Below are positions 55,072 through 63,910 of a DNA stretch of 64,000 bases, one piece after another. This stretch comes from Streptomyces indicus (lineage in GTDB: Bacteria > Actinomycetota > Actinomycetes > Streptomycetales > Streptomycetaceae), in NCBI RefSeq assembly GCF_900100315.1, contig NZ_FNFF01000008.1, forward strand, positions 292,448 through 356,447, in the 5' to 3' direction. Under the pieces are notes generated by a model that was given only the letters and a program-made list of their open reading frames with translations, made no database searches and was not told where the DNA came from. The translations under genes and the position numbers were made by a program. Position 1 is the stretch's first letter; each line of letters begins with the position of its first letter.

Positions 55072-55704
55072 TCAGGCGGGAGCGGGGTCGAGGAGAAGCG
55101 AGTCGAGGATGGCAGCTGTGCCGGTGGGATCGGTCGTGTGGTGCACAGTGCGGATGCCCAGGGTCTCGGCGGGCGGCAGGTTCTCCGCATGGTCATCAAC
55201 GAAGACGCACTCAGGACCCGTCAGGTCTAGGGCGTCAAGCGCACGCTGATAGATGAGCGGCGACGGCTTCCGTACGCCCTCCAGCTCCGACAAGATCACG
55301 GCATCGAAGAAGTCCGTCCACATGCCCTTGTCCTCGTACGGGTTGTAGGGCTCAATGCCGAACGAGTTGCTGAGCATGGCCACCTTGATCCCTGCCGCAC
55401 GAGCGCGCTTCGCGGCGGCGACGATCTGAGGCTCCGGGTGGAGGTTGGCCAGAGCGCGCCGCATCAGGTCGGTGGAGTCGATACCGAGGATGCCGCCGAT
55501 GACACGGTTCCAGTCCTCCTGGGTTGCCTCACCGACCTCCAGTGCTGCATAGATCGCGACGCCGTCGGGATGCTCATTCAGCGCCGCGAAATACGCGCCT
55601 GGAGTCAATCCCTCCGTCCTCTCGAACGCCTGCCCGTTCAGTCGCATCCGAGTGGTGAGCACACCACCGAAGTCGAGGATCAGACCACGGTATGGGGCTG
55701 GCAA
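55072..55704 (-). CDS. HAD-superfamily hydrolase (HAD-IA)
   Basis: 210 residues. Motif I DFGGVLT lacks the usual second Asp of phosphatases (DxD becomes DFGG), as in several dehalogenase-like and epoxide-hydrolase-fused members. Motif II is MLSNSF, motif III KPSPLIY, motif IV FVDDHAEN. The start is TTG with GAGG upstream. Cargo-type gene; substrate unknown. Confidence 0.85.
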   Translation of the reverse strand: MPAPYRGLILDFGGVLTTRMRLNGQAFERTEGLTPGAYFAALNEHPDGVAIYAALEVGEATQEDWNRVIGGILGIDSTDLMRRALANLHPEPQIVAAAKRARAAGIKVAMLSNSFGIEPYNPYEDKGMWTDFFDAVILSELEGVRKPSPLIYQRALDALDLTGPECVFVDDHAENLPPAETLGIRTVHHTTDPTGTAAILDSLLLDPAPA

Positions 55705-55842
55705 AGCGGCCTCCTTGCCGATCTTTCATACGTGTACGCGGTCCCCCGGCCGCAGGGCGACAGGGGGACCGTTGAGTGCCCTCCCCAGAGGGAGAGACCC
55801 CCAGTATCGCCTCTCCCCGAAGCACGTGGGCCTACGCTTGAC

Positions 55843-57099
55843 ATGAGTGCCCTGTCCACTACGGCGAATGGTCAACCCATGGTGTATGACGGAGAGTTGT
55901 TCAGCATCGGCCAGCGGATCAAGTGGTGGCGTGAGCGCCGGGGCTTGTCTCAAAGGATGCTGGGAGACCTAATCGGCAGGTCAGAGAACTGGGTCTACAA
56001 GATTGAGAATGACCGGATGCCCTTGGACCGGCTTCCAATCCTGATCGCCCTGAGTAAGCAGCTGCGATGCAGTCTGGAGGACCTGACGGGCGGCTACGTG
56101 TCCGGAATCGTTACGGCGGGCACGGAGCACGAGCACGTTCCGCTCATCCGACAGGCCCTGTCGCTGCCCGCCTCCCTCCTTCCGCAGCGGATCGGGTCGG
56201 TCACCTCCGACGACTTCGAGTCCTCGGTTACGGACGCCTGGAAGGTCTACGAGACGCAGGCTGACGACCGGTACCGCGACGTCGGCGAGCGGCTGCCCAC
56301 CCTGTTGCGGCAGGGACACGCCGCTCTGCGCGACGCCTCGCCTGAGCAGGAGGGCACCGTCCTCCGGCAGCTCATCAGTCTCTACGGCCTGCACCAGATC
56401 TGGCTTCGCCGCGTCGGTGAACCGACACTCGCCCGCATCGCGGCCGACCGCGGCCTCTCCCTCGCGGACAACGCCGGTGACCCGGCCCTCCTCGCAGCTG
56501 CGGCCTGGAACCTGGCCTGCGTTCTCACTTCCGCTGGAGATGTGGAAGACAGCTACGAACTTGCCCGGCAGACCATCGCCCAGTGCCGGCCGCACGACGA
56601 CTCCAACGCGGAGCACTGGTCCGCGTACGGCGCACTACACCTGCAAGGTGCCGTCGCCGCCGTACGCGCGACAAAGGGCCCGAGGGCGTGGGACCTGTAC
56701 AACGGCGCGCAGCAGGCCGTGGACCGGGTCGGCTCGGACCTCAACCACTGGCACACGTGCTTCGGTCCGACCAACTTCGCCATGCACGAGGTACACCTGA
56801 AGGCGGAGGAGGGCGACACCAGCGAAGCGCTTCGCGCCGCCGATCACGTCCTCGTCAACGAAGAGGTCCCGCTCGAACGTCGAACCCGGTACCTGATCGA
56901 GGTAATGAACCTCAACCGCATCCAGCGAGACGACTACGCGACGGTGCACATTCTCGGCAAGCTGCTGAAGCAATCTCCGGAGGAGATCGTGTTCTCTCCC
57001 CTGGTCAGGGAGGCGGTGGCCGACCTGCTGAAGCGCGAGAAGCCGATGTGGCGCGACGACCTTCGTGCGGTAGCGAAGCACATCGGGCTTGCGGCGTAG
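55843..57099 (+). CDS. XRE-HTH regulator with helical repeat sensor region
   Basis: 418 residues. The HTH lies at about 20-75 (WWRERRGLSQRMLGDLIGRS, ENWVYKIENDR). The rest is helical TPR-like repeats (AAAWNLACVLTSAGDVEDSY, NAEHWSAYGALHLQGAVAA), the design of peptide- or signal-sensing regulators in streptomycetes. The ATG at 55843 sits close to a TACGCT box, so the transcript may be leaderless. It ends 13 bp before the twin inverted repeats that precede the next genes and may bind them. Confidence 0.82.
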   Translation: MSALSTTANGQPMVYDGELFSIGQRIKWWRERRGLSQRMLGDLIGRSENWVYKIENDRMPLDRLPILIALSKQLRCSLEDLTGGYVSGIVTAGTEHEHVPLIRQALSLPASLLPQRIGSVTSDDFESSVTDAWKVYETQADDRYRDVGERLPTLLRQGHAALRDASPEQEGTVLRQLISLYGLHQIWLRRVGEPTLARIAADRGLSLADNAGDPALLAAAAWNLACVLTSAGDVEDSYELARQTIAQCRPHDDSNAEHWSAYGALHLQGAVAAVRATKGPRAWDLYNGAQQAVDRVGSDLNHWHTCFGPTNFAMHEVHLKAEEGDTSEALRAADHVLVNEEVPLERRTRYLIEVMNLNRIQRDDYATVHILGKLLKQSPEEIVFSPLVREAVADLLKREKPMWRDDLRAVAKHIGLAA

Positions 57100-57233
57100 G
57101 CATATGCCAACCCTGAGCGTTACTCAGCCCTGATTTTTTCTCAGGGGTGGGGTCTTGAAGTGGCCCTACGTTTACGGGTCATGACGACAAGTCACGCTCA
57201 GACGGAAGCTGGCGCGGCGCCCTTACCGCCCGC
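57095..57233 (+). repeat. Leader repeat, right copy (promoter, twin operators, first codons)
   Basis: Matches 31587-31725 in inverted orientation at roughly 85 percent by eye. Inverted repeats CTGAGCGTTACTCAG (57113-57127) and CCCTGA-N7-TCAGGG (57128-57146) follow GCATATGC. A TACGTTT box lies just before the ATG at 57181, with no ribosome site between, so leaderless translation is likely. Confidence 0.8.
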
Positions 57234-57429
57234 CAAGCGCCACCTCCGCCTTGCTCGTGAGGCGGAGGTCGCGCACACGGAGGCCGGTCGTTTCGCGGTC
57301 CCCCTCGACCTGCACGAGGGGGCCGCGGAGCCCGCGACCATTCCGCTGGTCCTGACGGCCGATGAAGCGGTTGCTCTGCACGGCAGGCTCGGTGCCCTCT
57401 TCCCGTTCACGGAAGGGGACAACCGATGA
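57181..57429 (+). CDS. Small hypothetical protein with the shared leader
   Basis: 82 residues from ATG 57181. The first 17 residues (MTTSHAQTEAGAAPLPP) match the start of the sulfotransferase-like gene at 31638. The remainder (FAVPLDLHEGAAEPATIPLV, LTADEAVALHGRLG) is a compact acidic domain, unrecognised. An in-frame GTG lies at 57160. Overlaps the next gene. Confidence 0.65.
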   Translation: MTTSHAQTEAGAAPLPPAKRHLRLAREAEVAHTEAGRFAVPLDLHEGAAEPATIPLVLTADEAVALHGRLGALFPFTEGDNR

Positions 57430-57617
57430 CCACACGAACTCCCGCAGATCGTGAGCGCCGCCGCAACCTCGCGGACGCTGCGAACACACCGTTGCCTCCT
57501 TTTGCCGGACTGCTCCGCCACGTCCCGGGCCAGCAACGCCGGACGGGCCCGCTCGCTTCCCTTGACGACCGGGCCGCCCCGGAAAACGGGGCCTCACAGA
57601 GCGGGACGGAGCGGTGA
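57426..57617 (+). CDS. Small hypothetical protein
   Basis: 63 residues, basic, no domain. It overlaps both neighbours by four bases, which argues for a real co-translated gene. Confidence 0.5.
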   Translation: MTTRTPADRERRRNLADAANTPLPPFAGLLRHVPGQQRRTGPLASLDDRAAPENGASQSGTER

Positions 57618-58081
57618 TCGGCCCGGCGTCGCAGCGCCCGACCGCAACTCGTGCCGGCGGCCTGGTGGAGGAGCGTTTCCCCATCACCGCGCACTCCCCG
57701 GGCGAGCGCCCCCCTCCCGTAGACGAGTCCCGCGTCCGCGCCATGAGGCTCGTGACCCGTGAACGTCTCACCTCCCGCGGTCTGACCTGCGTCGCCGACG
57801 ACGCGACACTCGTTGTCTCTGAGCTGATCACTAATGCCATCGTGCACAGCGGTGGCAGGCAAATCCGGCTGACCCTTGACGTGCGCGATGGCGTCCTGCG
57901 CATCCGTGTCCATGACGGCGTGCCCGGACCTCGCCCCACTGCTCAGTGCCCCGAGGACGACGCCGAGAACGGTCGCGGCCTGGTGCTCGTGCAAGAGATC
58001 GCCCGAAGCAGACAGGGCGCGTGGGGTGTCAGCGACGACGGCGCCACCACGTGGTGCGAGCTGAGTTTGGTGGCGTGCTGA
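57614..58081 (+). CDS. HATPase_c (anti-sigma/RsbW-like) ATP-binding protein
   Basis: 155 residues of the RsbW-type histidine-kinase-like ATPase fold. N-box ELITNAIVHSG, G1 box DGVPGPRP and G2 box GRGLVLVQ are visible. In streptomycetes such stand-alone domains accompany XRE regulators and small acidic proteins in AbaA/WhiJ-like clusters, which this arrangement resembles. GTG start overlaps the previous stop. Confidence 0.85.
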   Translation: MIGPASQRPTATRAGGLVEERFPITAHSPGERPPPVDESRVRAMRLVTRERLTSRGLTCVADDATLVVSELITNAIVHSGGRQIRLTLDVRDGVLRIRVHDGVPGPRPTAQCPEDDAENGRGLVLVQEIARSRQGAWGVSDDGATTWCELSLVAC

Positions 58082-58596
58082 TGACGAACACCGCATTACG
58101 CGACGAGACGACTAGCCCGGAGACCATGCCGGTCCGCGTTAAGGACCCGACGGTCCCCACGAACCCTTGGACTCCTCCACACGGTGAGGAGGAGGCCCGG
58201 CGGTACCTGAGCGCAGTGCGCGAGTGGGCAAGCGTGGATTGGAACGAGGTGTACGACGACCTCGACACCATCCTGCACGGCGAGGAAGAGATCAGCCACC
58301 ACGCCGCGGGCCCGTCCGGCGGAGCACCATTACCCAACTACAACAACGATGCCCTTACTCAGCGCTTCCTCATGGCGCTCAAGCTGCTTGTAGCCCGCGC
58401 CTTGCGAGACAAAGCCGACGAGAAGCACCCGGACATCGCCGCTCTGATCAGACAGGCCCGCACGCTGCGTGCCGAGGTATTGGCCGGCGACGCGGGACAG
58501 ACCATCGGACTCGTTCGGAAGCTGGCGCGGCTCACCCTCGATCTCGCCGAGCTTCTGGAAGAGGCCGGGATCGTCAGGGGGCTGGTCGAGTGCTGA
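58081..58596 (+). CDS. DUF6415-like protein
   Basis: 171 residues, helical (ALKLLVARALRDKADEKHPD, LVRKLARLTLDLAELLEEAG). I believe it falls in the actinobacterial DUF6415 group; no function can be given. Starts directly behind the HATPase stop and overlaps the next gene. Confidence 0.55.
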   Translation: MTNTALRDETTSPETMPVRVKDPTVPTNPWTPPHGEEEARRYLSAVREWASVDWNEVYDDLDTILHGEEEISHHAAGPSGGAPLPNYNNDALTQRFLMALKLLVARALRDKADEKHPDIAALIRQARTLRAEVLAGDAGQTIGLVRKLARLTLDLAELLEEAGIVRGLVEC

Positions 58597-59054
58597 CGAC
58601 CACCAAGGCTTCGACGCGTTCGTTCGGCCCTTCCCTCTGCCCTGCCGAGGAGGCGTACGACTTCGAGCACTTCCGGGACCGCCTTGCCCGGCCCGAGGTC
58701 CTTGCTCACGCTGTCGCGGTACGCGTCTTCCGGGCACCACTGCTTGCCGTGCCGGTCGGCGGCCCGCGTCGCGGCGGATACATGTCCTTCGATCTGCTGT
58801 CCCTGGCAATAGGGGCACGCGACCTTCTCACGAACCGGCCGGGGTTTCCGGATCTCCGCGTCCGATGGTCGCCGTACCGCGATACCTGCCACACCGTCGA
58901 GTGGGGCGATCCCGCTCCCGAGTGGTGGGAGGACGACGCGGTCTTCGGCCGCTTCTACGGGTACAGCGAGTCCGCCATCACCTCGTTTGTACGTGCACGC
59001 CCACAGACACCCTCTTCGGCAACCTCCACTCCGTGTTCCCCCACGGCTTCGTAG
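58590..59054 (+). CDS. DUF6302-like protein
   Basis: 154 residues with the pattern DFEHFRDRLARPEVLAHAVAV, FRAPLLAVPVGGPRRGGYM and DTCHTVEWGDPAPEWW, which I associate with DUF6302 of streptomycete regulatory clusters. Function unknown. GTG start overlaps the preceding gene. Confidence 0.6.
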   Translation: MLTTTKASTRSFGPSLCPAEEAYDFEHFRDRLARPEVLAHAVAVRVFRAPLLAVPVGGPRRGGYMSFDLLSLAIGARDLLTNRPGFPDLRVRWSPYRDTCHTVEWGDPAPEWWEDDAVFGRFYGYSESAITSFVRARPQTPSSATSTPCSPTAS

Positions 59055-59107
59055 TCGCCGAAGAGGGCCCAACTTCCCCACACTGCCTTGAGAGGACGAC
59101 GAGTACG

Positions 59108-59231
59108 ATGTGCCAGCACACCCCGCCGTGTCCCACGGCCGAGGCTTCCGACCGAGAGGCCGCCCGCCCCACGGTGGCCCACCCTGAACAGGGCTGGAGC
59201 CTGCTGTGCAACGGGGTGTTGCTCTTCGAGG
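59108..59231 (+). pseudogene. DUF5999 gene, 5' part, interrupted by transposon
   Basis: The start MCQHTPPCPTAEASDREAAR, then HPEQGWSLLCNGVLLFE is the DUF5999 family from residue 1 to about 41. After LLFE the frame continues into unrelated sequence and stops at 59266. The family continues with DTGEL, and exactly these codons occur at 63986-64000 beyond the transposon. Confidence 0.82.
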
Positions 59232-59327
59232 TTATGTCGATCTCCCAGTCACAAGGGCTGGTCTGACGTGCTGCTTTGCGAGATGGACATGTCGTTTCAG
59301 CGGCTCTGGGCGAGGGGCTGTGCGAGC

Positions 59328-59987
59328 TTAGGCGGTGGCGGTCGCCAGCAGTTCGGGCAGGTTGCGCATGTCGTCGAAGACGACGGTGCCTGGCCCCTCC
59401 AGTCGCGAGGCCGGGGTAAGGCCGCCGCAGTATCCGAAGGCTCGCATGCCGGCGGCCCGAGCTGCTTGCACCCCGTATGCGCTGTCTTCGATCACCGCGC
59501 ATCGCTCGGGTTGTACTCCCATGGAGCGTGCAGCGTGCTGGAAGAGGTCGGGTGCGGGCTTGCCTCGGCGGACGTCGGCCGCACTGAAGATGCGGTTCTC
59601 GAAGTGGTTCGTCAGATCGGCGATTTCCAGGCTTCGTCGGATGCCGGCGTGATCACCGTTCGAGGCGACGCAGACGCCTGTGGTGAGGCTCTTCAGGACC
59701 TCGGCGATGCCGTCGACAGCAGTCAGTTCGGCCTCGAAGGCCGCCTCATACAGATGCTCGTACTTCTGCTGCCATCCCTTTTCCAGGCGCCGTCCGAGTC
59801 GTTCCTCGACTGCTGCGGTGTAGACCTCGGTGGACGAGCCCACGAACCGCTCGATGATCTCAGCTTCGGTGAACGTGCACCCCAGGTCAGCCATGATCAT
59901 GGCGTCGACTTTGACGCATATCTTCTCGCTGTCCACCAGCACGCCGTCACAGTCGAAGATCACCAGTTCAACAGGGCTCTGCGTCAT
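59328..59987 (-). CDS. HAD-IA phosphatase (beta-phosphoglucomutase-like), transposon cargo
   Basis: 219 residues. Motif I DCDGVLVDSE with both catalytic Asp, motif II CVASNGD, motif III GKPAPDLF, motif IV IEDSAYG: a complete HAD-IA phosphatase/phosphomutase set. The ATG at 59987 was chosen at the start of homology; no strong ribosome site is visible. It lies between the left transposon end and tnpC, the cargo position in Tn554. Confidence 0.87.
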   Translation of the reverse strand: MTQSPVELVIFDCDGVLVDSEKICVKVDAMIMADLGCTFTEAEIIERFVGSSTEVYTAAVEERLGRRLEKGWQQKYEHLYEAAFEAELTAVDGIAEVLKSLTTGVCVASNGDHAGIRRSLEIADLTNHFENRIFSAADVRRGKPAPDLFQHAARSMGVQPERCAVIEDSAYGVQAARAAGMRAFGYCGGLTPASRLEGPGTVVFDDMRNLPELLATATA

Positions 59988-60058
59988 GATCAGCAGCGTA
60001 GAGGGGCGCCGGTTCAGGCATCGCACCGCGTAGGGCTGTCGTCGGCTTTGCCGGGGTT

Positions 60059-60475
60059 TCACCCCGAGCTGCTTGCACCACCCACCGGGGTGCTCGACAG
60101 CACGCGGAGACGGCGGATCTCGCCGTGGGCGATCTCCAGCTTCTGGGTGAGGTCGGCGACCTGGTCGCGAAGCTGCCGATTGCGTTCGAGCGCGGTCTCC
60201 AGCCTGCGTTGCAGGGAGGCGTCGCTGGCCGCGTGCCGGGCGCTGCGGTGTGGTGCCGGGGCTCGCGTCTGGAGCTGGTTGATCGCGGTGATGAGGTCGG
60301 TCTGCGTGTATAGCCAGGACCGGGAGACACCGGCAGCGTTCGCGATGCCGACGACCGTGGGCCGTTCACTGCGGCGAGCCGCAGCCTTGACGGCTTCTTC
60401 GGCCCGCTCGCGTGCCTGCCTGCTGCGCGTCTTCGACGCTTCGACGAGGAAGTGGGCGTTGTCAGCCGGTGGCAT
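60059..60475 (-). CDS. tnpC: TnpC-like transposition protein (DUF6262)
   Basis: 138 residues. An N-terminal HTH (PTVVGIANAAGVSRSWLYTQ) and a C-terminal coiled coil (LETALERNRQLRDQVADLTQ). This is the layout of Tn554 TnpC and DUF6262. Its start overlaps the tnpB stop by 14 bases. TnpC assists the two recombinases and influences orientation in Tn554. Confidence 0.87.
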   Translation of the reverse strand: MPPADNAHFLVEASKTRSRQARERAEEAVKAAARRSERPTVVGIANAAGVSRSWLYTQTDLITAINQLQTRAPAPHRSARHAASDASLQRRLETALERNRQLRDQVADLTQKLEIAHGEIRRLRVLSSTPVGGASSSG

Positions 60476-62750
60476 CGAGATCGGTCACCTTCCCGCCGGC
60501 CACGATCTGCTGCGGTCCGGCCTGTTCCAGGGCGTCGATGATGGTGTCGAGCTTGCCGAGCGTGCGGGTGTTCTTCTCGACGATGCGCGACAGCCCGGCC
60601 TTCTCGGCGTCGCCGATGAGCTTGCGGGTCTCGTCCCGCTGGCGTCGGTGCTGGTCGAGGAAGTCGCCGGTGGTGATGAAGAAGCGGCAGTCCAGACACG
60701 GGTTGGCGTACTCGCAGTCGGTCTGGATGGGGGCTCCGCAGTAGCCGTTGGGGAGACTGACCTTGGCGCGGACCAGGGACAGCCGCATCCAGGTGGCATC
60801 GGCGAGCGGGTGGTCGACGGGCAGTGCGACGGGTTCGCCCTCGGCGTTGACCTTGAGGGACTTCTCCCAGTGCTCGCGCAGGGTCTTCTGGTGCAGCCGG
60901 GCGTAGATGGCCGTCATCTGCGGCGACATGTGATCGAGCAGTTGCTGGACGATGTGCTGCGGGACGTTGGCGTTGATGAGCCTGGTGCCCAGCGTGTGGC
61001 GGAACTGGTGGAAGGTCACCCGCGCGGGGCGGCCGTGCTCGTCGATGAGGCGGATGCGCTCCAGCCAGGTCTCCATCTGTTCGCGGCACCAGCTGTCCGA
61101 GACAGCCTTGCTGCCGTTGAGGTTGGCCACCCAGCCGGGGAACAGGAAGTGGCTTCCGGCGGGGAAGCGGGCCTGGACGCGCTTCTGTTGTGCGGCGATC
61201 TCATCGGCCAGGGCCTGGCTGATGGGGAAGAACGCGATGCGCCCGTGGATCTTGTGGTTCACCCAGGTCAGGTAGGGGGCTCCGGTGTCGTCGTGGGTGA
61301 CGCAGTCGAACCGCAGGCGCCGGGCGTCCTTCATGCGCAGGCCGCAGGAGATCAGCAGCGGGACCATGAGGCGGAGATCGTCGGTGGCGATCAAGGCCAG
61401 GCTGGCGGGGTTCTCCATCTGCCGCATCAGGTGCTCGGAGATCCAGCGAGGCTTGGCCGGCGGCGGAGGCGGGGCGTCGTTGTAGACAACGGCGTCGCGG
61501 GGCAGGCCCGGCTGCCAGTCGTGGGCGCGAGCATCCGCGAGGAACCGGCCCAGCGAGTTGACCGCCGCCCGGCGGGTAAACACGTCCGGGTAATCGACGG
61601 CCAAGGCGGCGATCCACGTCTCGATCCTGGCCCGGGTCAGGTCGCCAGGATCGGCGTTCGGCGGCAAGTGCCGCGAGAGATGAGTCAGGGAGCGCAGGTT
61701 CTGCGCGACGGTGTTGACGCTGATGTTCATGCTGATGCGCCAGCGGCACCACCGCTTGGCCAGCTCGCGCAGCCAGGGCTGAGCTATGCCGCCGAAGCGC
61801 AGGTAGCGCATCTCGCCTTCGGCCAGGGCGAAGTGCCGCAGGTCCCAAATCTCGCGCGGATACTGGTCGGCCCACGGATCATCGGCGATGAGCAGGTGCT
61901 CCAGTGCGAAGCGAGTGTCCGCGATGAAGCGGAAGGCGACCACGTTGTAGCCGTGACGCCGTCCGTCGGCCCTCAGCGGCGCGACGTGATCGCGCCAGCT
62001 GGTCTCGTCCCAGTCCAGAAGGCTGGTGACCGGCGCCTCGCAGGCCCAGGTGACCGCGCGGCGGACGTCGCGGGCGGGGGTGAACCGCAGCCCCTCGTCG
62101 AGCCGGTGCTGCAGGCCGAACTGGAACTCCAGACGGAGTGCTGGATCGAGCTGACTCAGGCGGATCTTCGGGTCGCCGCGGTGAGCAAGGTCGTCGTACC
62201 AGCTCGTGAGGTCAGGGCGGCCGTGCTTGCGCCACCGGGTGTGGTGCGTGTGACACAGCGGCGCATCGGTGCTGTCGGTCCAGCGCGGGCAACCGGGAAA
62301 CTCGCAGTTTCGCTCGGCGGCCCACGGCCTGCGCGGTGGGTGATAGAGGGTGCGTCCCACCCAGTCCTCAAGGGGTGGCCGCCCTGCGTGGGTCCATCGC
62401 GAAGCATGTCGGTGACACAGGCCGTGGGCGGCCCTGGCCCGGTTGCACCCGGAGACCAGGCAGGCCGCCACCTGCTGGCGGCGGCGCAGGCGCGCGTCCT
62501 CGTCCGCGGCCCAGCTGTCCAGGTCGGCCGGGCGTCCTGCGGCCACCCAGCGGTGATGGTGGGTGCGACAGAGCTTCAGCGAGCCCATGGTCAGCGTCGT
62601 CGGGCAGGAAACGATGCGGCATTCACCGGGGAAGAACACCGGGCTGTCACGCGGCGGACAGAACATCTCGGCCCGGAACTCCGGGCGCACCGTCTCCATC
62701 AGCTTCGCCAGCAGCCCCGCCGAACCCCGGTGCGTCTGGGGCGTGTTCAC
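60462..62750 (-). CDS. tnpB: TnpB-like tyrosine recombinase
   Basis: 762 residues. The N-terminal 200 residues hold repeated Cys/His zinc-finger-like motifs (CNRARAAHGLCHRH, CPRWTDSTDAPLCHTHH). The catalytic domain has SCGLRMKDARRL (Arg), FHQFRHTLGTR (HxxR) and HMSPQMTAIYARL with the nucleophilic Tyr. A Cys-rich tail (DCEYANPCLDCRFF) follows. GTG start overlaps the tnpA stop by four bases. The order and size match TnpB of Tn554. Confidence 0.9.
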   Translation of the reverse strand: MNTPQTHRGSAGLLAKLMETVRPEFRAEMFCPPRDSPVFFPGECRIVSCPTTLTMGSLKLCRTHHHRWVAAGRPADLDSWAADEDARLRRRQQVAACLVSGCNRARAAHGLCHRHASRWTHAGRPPLEDWVGRTLYHPPRRPWAAERNCEFPGCPRWTDSTDAPLCHTHHTRWRKHGRPDLTSWYDDLAHRGDPKIRLSQLDPALRLEFQFGLQHRLDEGLRFTPARDVRRAVTWACEAPVTSLLDWDETSWRDHVAPLRADGRRHGYNVVAFRFIADTRFALEHLLIADDPWADQYPREIWDLRHFALAEGEMRYLRFGGIAQPWLRELAKRWCRWRISMNISVNTVAQNLRSLTHLSRHLPPNADPGDLTRARIETWIAALAVDYPDVFTRRAAVNSLGRFLADARAHDWQPGLPRDAVVYNDAPPPPPAKPRWISEHLMRQMENPASLALIATDDLRLMVPLLISCGLRMKDARRLRFDCVTHDDTGAPYLTWVNHKIHGRIAFFPISQALADEIAAQQKRVQARFPAGSHFLFPGWVANLNGSKAVSDSWCREQMETWLERIRLIDEHGRPARVTFHQFRHTLGTRLINANVPQHIVQQLLDHMSPQMTAIYARLHQKTLREHWEKSLKVNAEGEPVALPVDHPLADATWMRLSLVRAKVSLPNGYCGAPIQTDCEYANPCLDCRFFITTGDFLDQHRRQRDETRKLIGDAEKAGLSRIVEKNTRTLGKLDTIIDALEQAGPQQIVAGGKVTDLDATG

Positions 62751-63910
62751 CGGGCCGATGCCCCGTCCCTGATGATCCCGGCCGAGAGGAGCACCCGGCG
62801 ATGATCCTCGACATCGAGGTGACTGTAGATCTCGGCCGTGGTCTGCGGGCTGGCATGACCGAGGAGTTCGGCCACGACCTCGATCGGCACCTCGGCCCGC
62901 AACAGCCGGGTGGCGTAGGTGTGCCGGCAGGCGTGCGGCGAGAAGTGCGTGATGCCGGTCCGCTTCTGCAGGCGTTCCACCAGTTCGTTGACGTTCGCCC
63001 GGGTCATCGGGGAGCCGATCGGCGCGCGGAAGAGGTTGGCGAACACGAAGTCGCAGTCCAGCGCGCCGTACTCGCTCTCCATGTAGGCGGCGTAGCGATC
63101 GAACAGCTCCGGCCTCACCGGGATGATCCGGCCCTTCATGCCCTTGACGCGGGCCCGGTTGGCGTTGTTCTCGCGCGGAACGACGTGCACCTCTCCCTTG
63201 CGGAGGTTCAGGTCGGCATGCCGCAGGCCCAGGGCCTCGCTGATCCGCAGCCCCGAGTCGTCGAGGAGAGCGATAAGGAACCGGTCCCGGCGCCGGTTGC
63301 AGGCGCTCATCAGCCGCTGGACCTCGTTCTCGGTCAGCGTCCGGGGCGGCTTGCGGTGGGCGGGGATGCGGATCGGGCTGTACTCGACCTCACCGCCCCG
63401 CTGGGTGTGCGCCAGCATCGGCGTGTAGGAGCCGGTCGGCTGCCTGCCCAGCAAGTTTCCCAGCAGCGCGGGCACGTCCTCGTCCCGCCGGGCGTGGAAC
63501 CGGTAGAACGACGCGAGCGCGGCCCGCTTCCGCTGCAACGTGGTGTTCTCCAGCGCCTGGCCGACACCGGGCAGCACGAACACCCCCGGTGCACGGGCCG
63601 GCTTCGGACGACGCAGCCAGTCGAAGAACTGGGCCAACACCTCCAGGCGCACGCGCCGGAAGTCGAGGCCCGTCTGCTCCAGCCAGACGAAGAAGTCCCG
63701 CAGGTCGTACGCGTAGCCCTGCACCGTGTTCGGCGACGCACCCCTCGCCGCCAGGTACCCGAGGAACTCCTCCACCGCATCGACGGGCAAGCCGTCGGCC
63801 CCCACCACGGTGTACGAGACCGGACCGTCCGCGGACAACCGCAGTCTCTGCACAGCGAACGACACACCACACCCCAGGACGACATGGACAGGCGAACAGA
63901 ACCCGTCCAT
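62747..63910 (-). CDS. tnpA: TnpA-like tyrosine recombinase
   Basis: 387 residues. A core-binding SAM-like domain (about 40-150) precedes the catalytic domain with Arg222 in DSGLRISEA, His326/Arg329 in HACRH, His352 in LLGHASP and Tyr362 in AEIYSHL. ATG at 63910; an internal GTG at 63865 is an alternative. The gene starts about 75 bp from the right transposon end, as in Tn554. Confidence 0.92.
   Translation of the reverse strand: MDGFCSPVHVVLGCGVSFAVQRLRLSADGPVSYTVVGADGLPVDAVEEFLGYLAARGASPNTVQGYAYDLRDFFVWLEQTGLDFRRVRLEVLAQFFDWLRRPKPARAPGVFVLPGVGQALENTTLQRKRAALASFYRFHARRDEDVPALLGNLLGRQPTGSYTPMLAHTQRGGEVEYSPIRIPAHRKPPRTLTENEVQRLMSACNRRRDRFLIALLDDSGLRISEALGLRHADLNLRKGEVHVVPRENNANRARVKGMKGRIIPVRPELFDRYAAYMESEYGALDCDFVFANLFRAPIGSPMTRANVNELVERLQKRTGITHFSPHACRHTYATRLLRAEVPIEVVAELLGHASPQTTAEIYSHLDVEDHRRVLLSAGIIRDGASAR

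Larger units (their letters stand above)
32750..59231. mobile_element. Conjugative element body (T4SS-type ICE)
   Basis: A contiguous run of element genes: ImmA operon, XRE repressor, excisionase-like and WhiB regulators, HTH/DnaC-like replication pair, Spd-like DUF2637 protein and a ten-gene transfer operon, then an HTH-HATPase regulatory cluster. Most genes overlap by a few bases. Unlike classical actinomycete AICEs, which move double-stranded DNA with an FtsK-like TraB, this one carries VirB/VirD4-type parts. No integrase or relaxase was recognised inside these limits. Confidence 0.7.

Noticed and set aside
59088..62804. Very long plus-strand open frame (about 1238 codons) opposite the transposase genes
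   Set aside because: It is antisense to tnpB and tnpC, which have clear catalytic motifs. It has no domain and arises from GC-rich codon bias.
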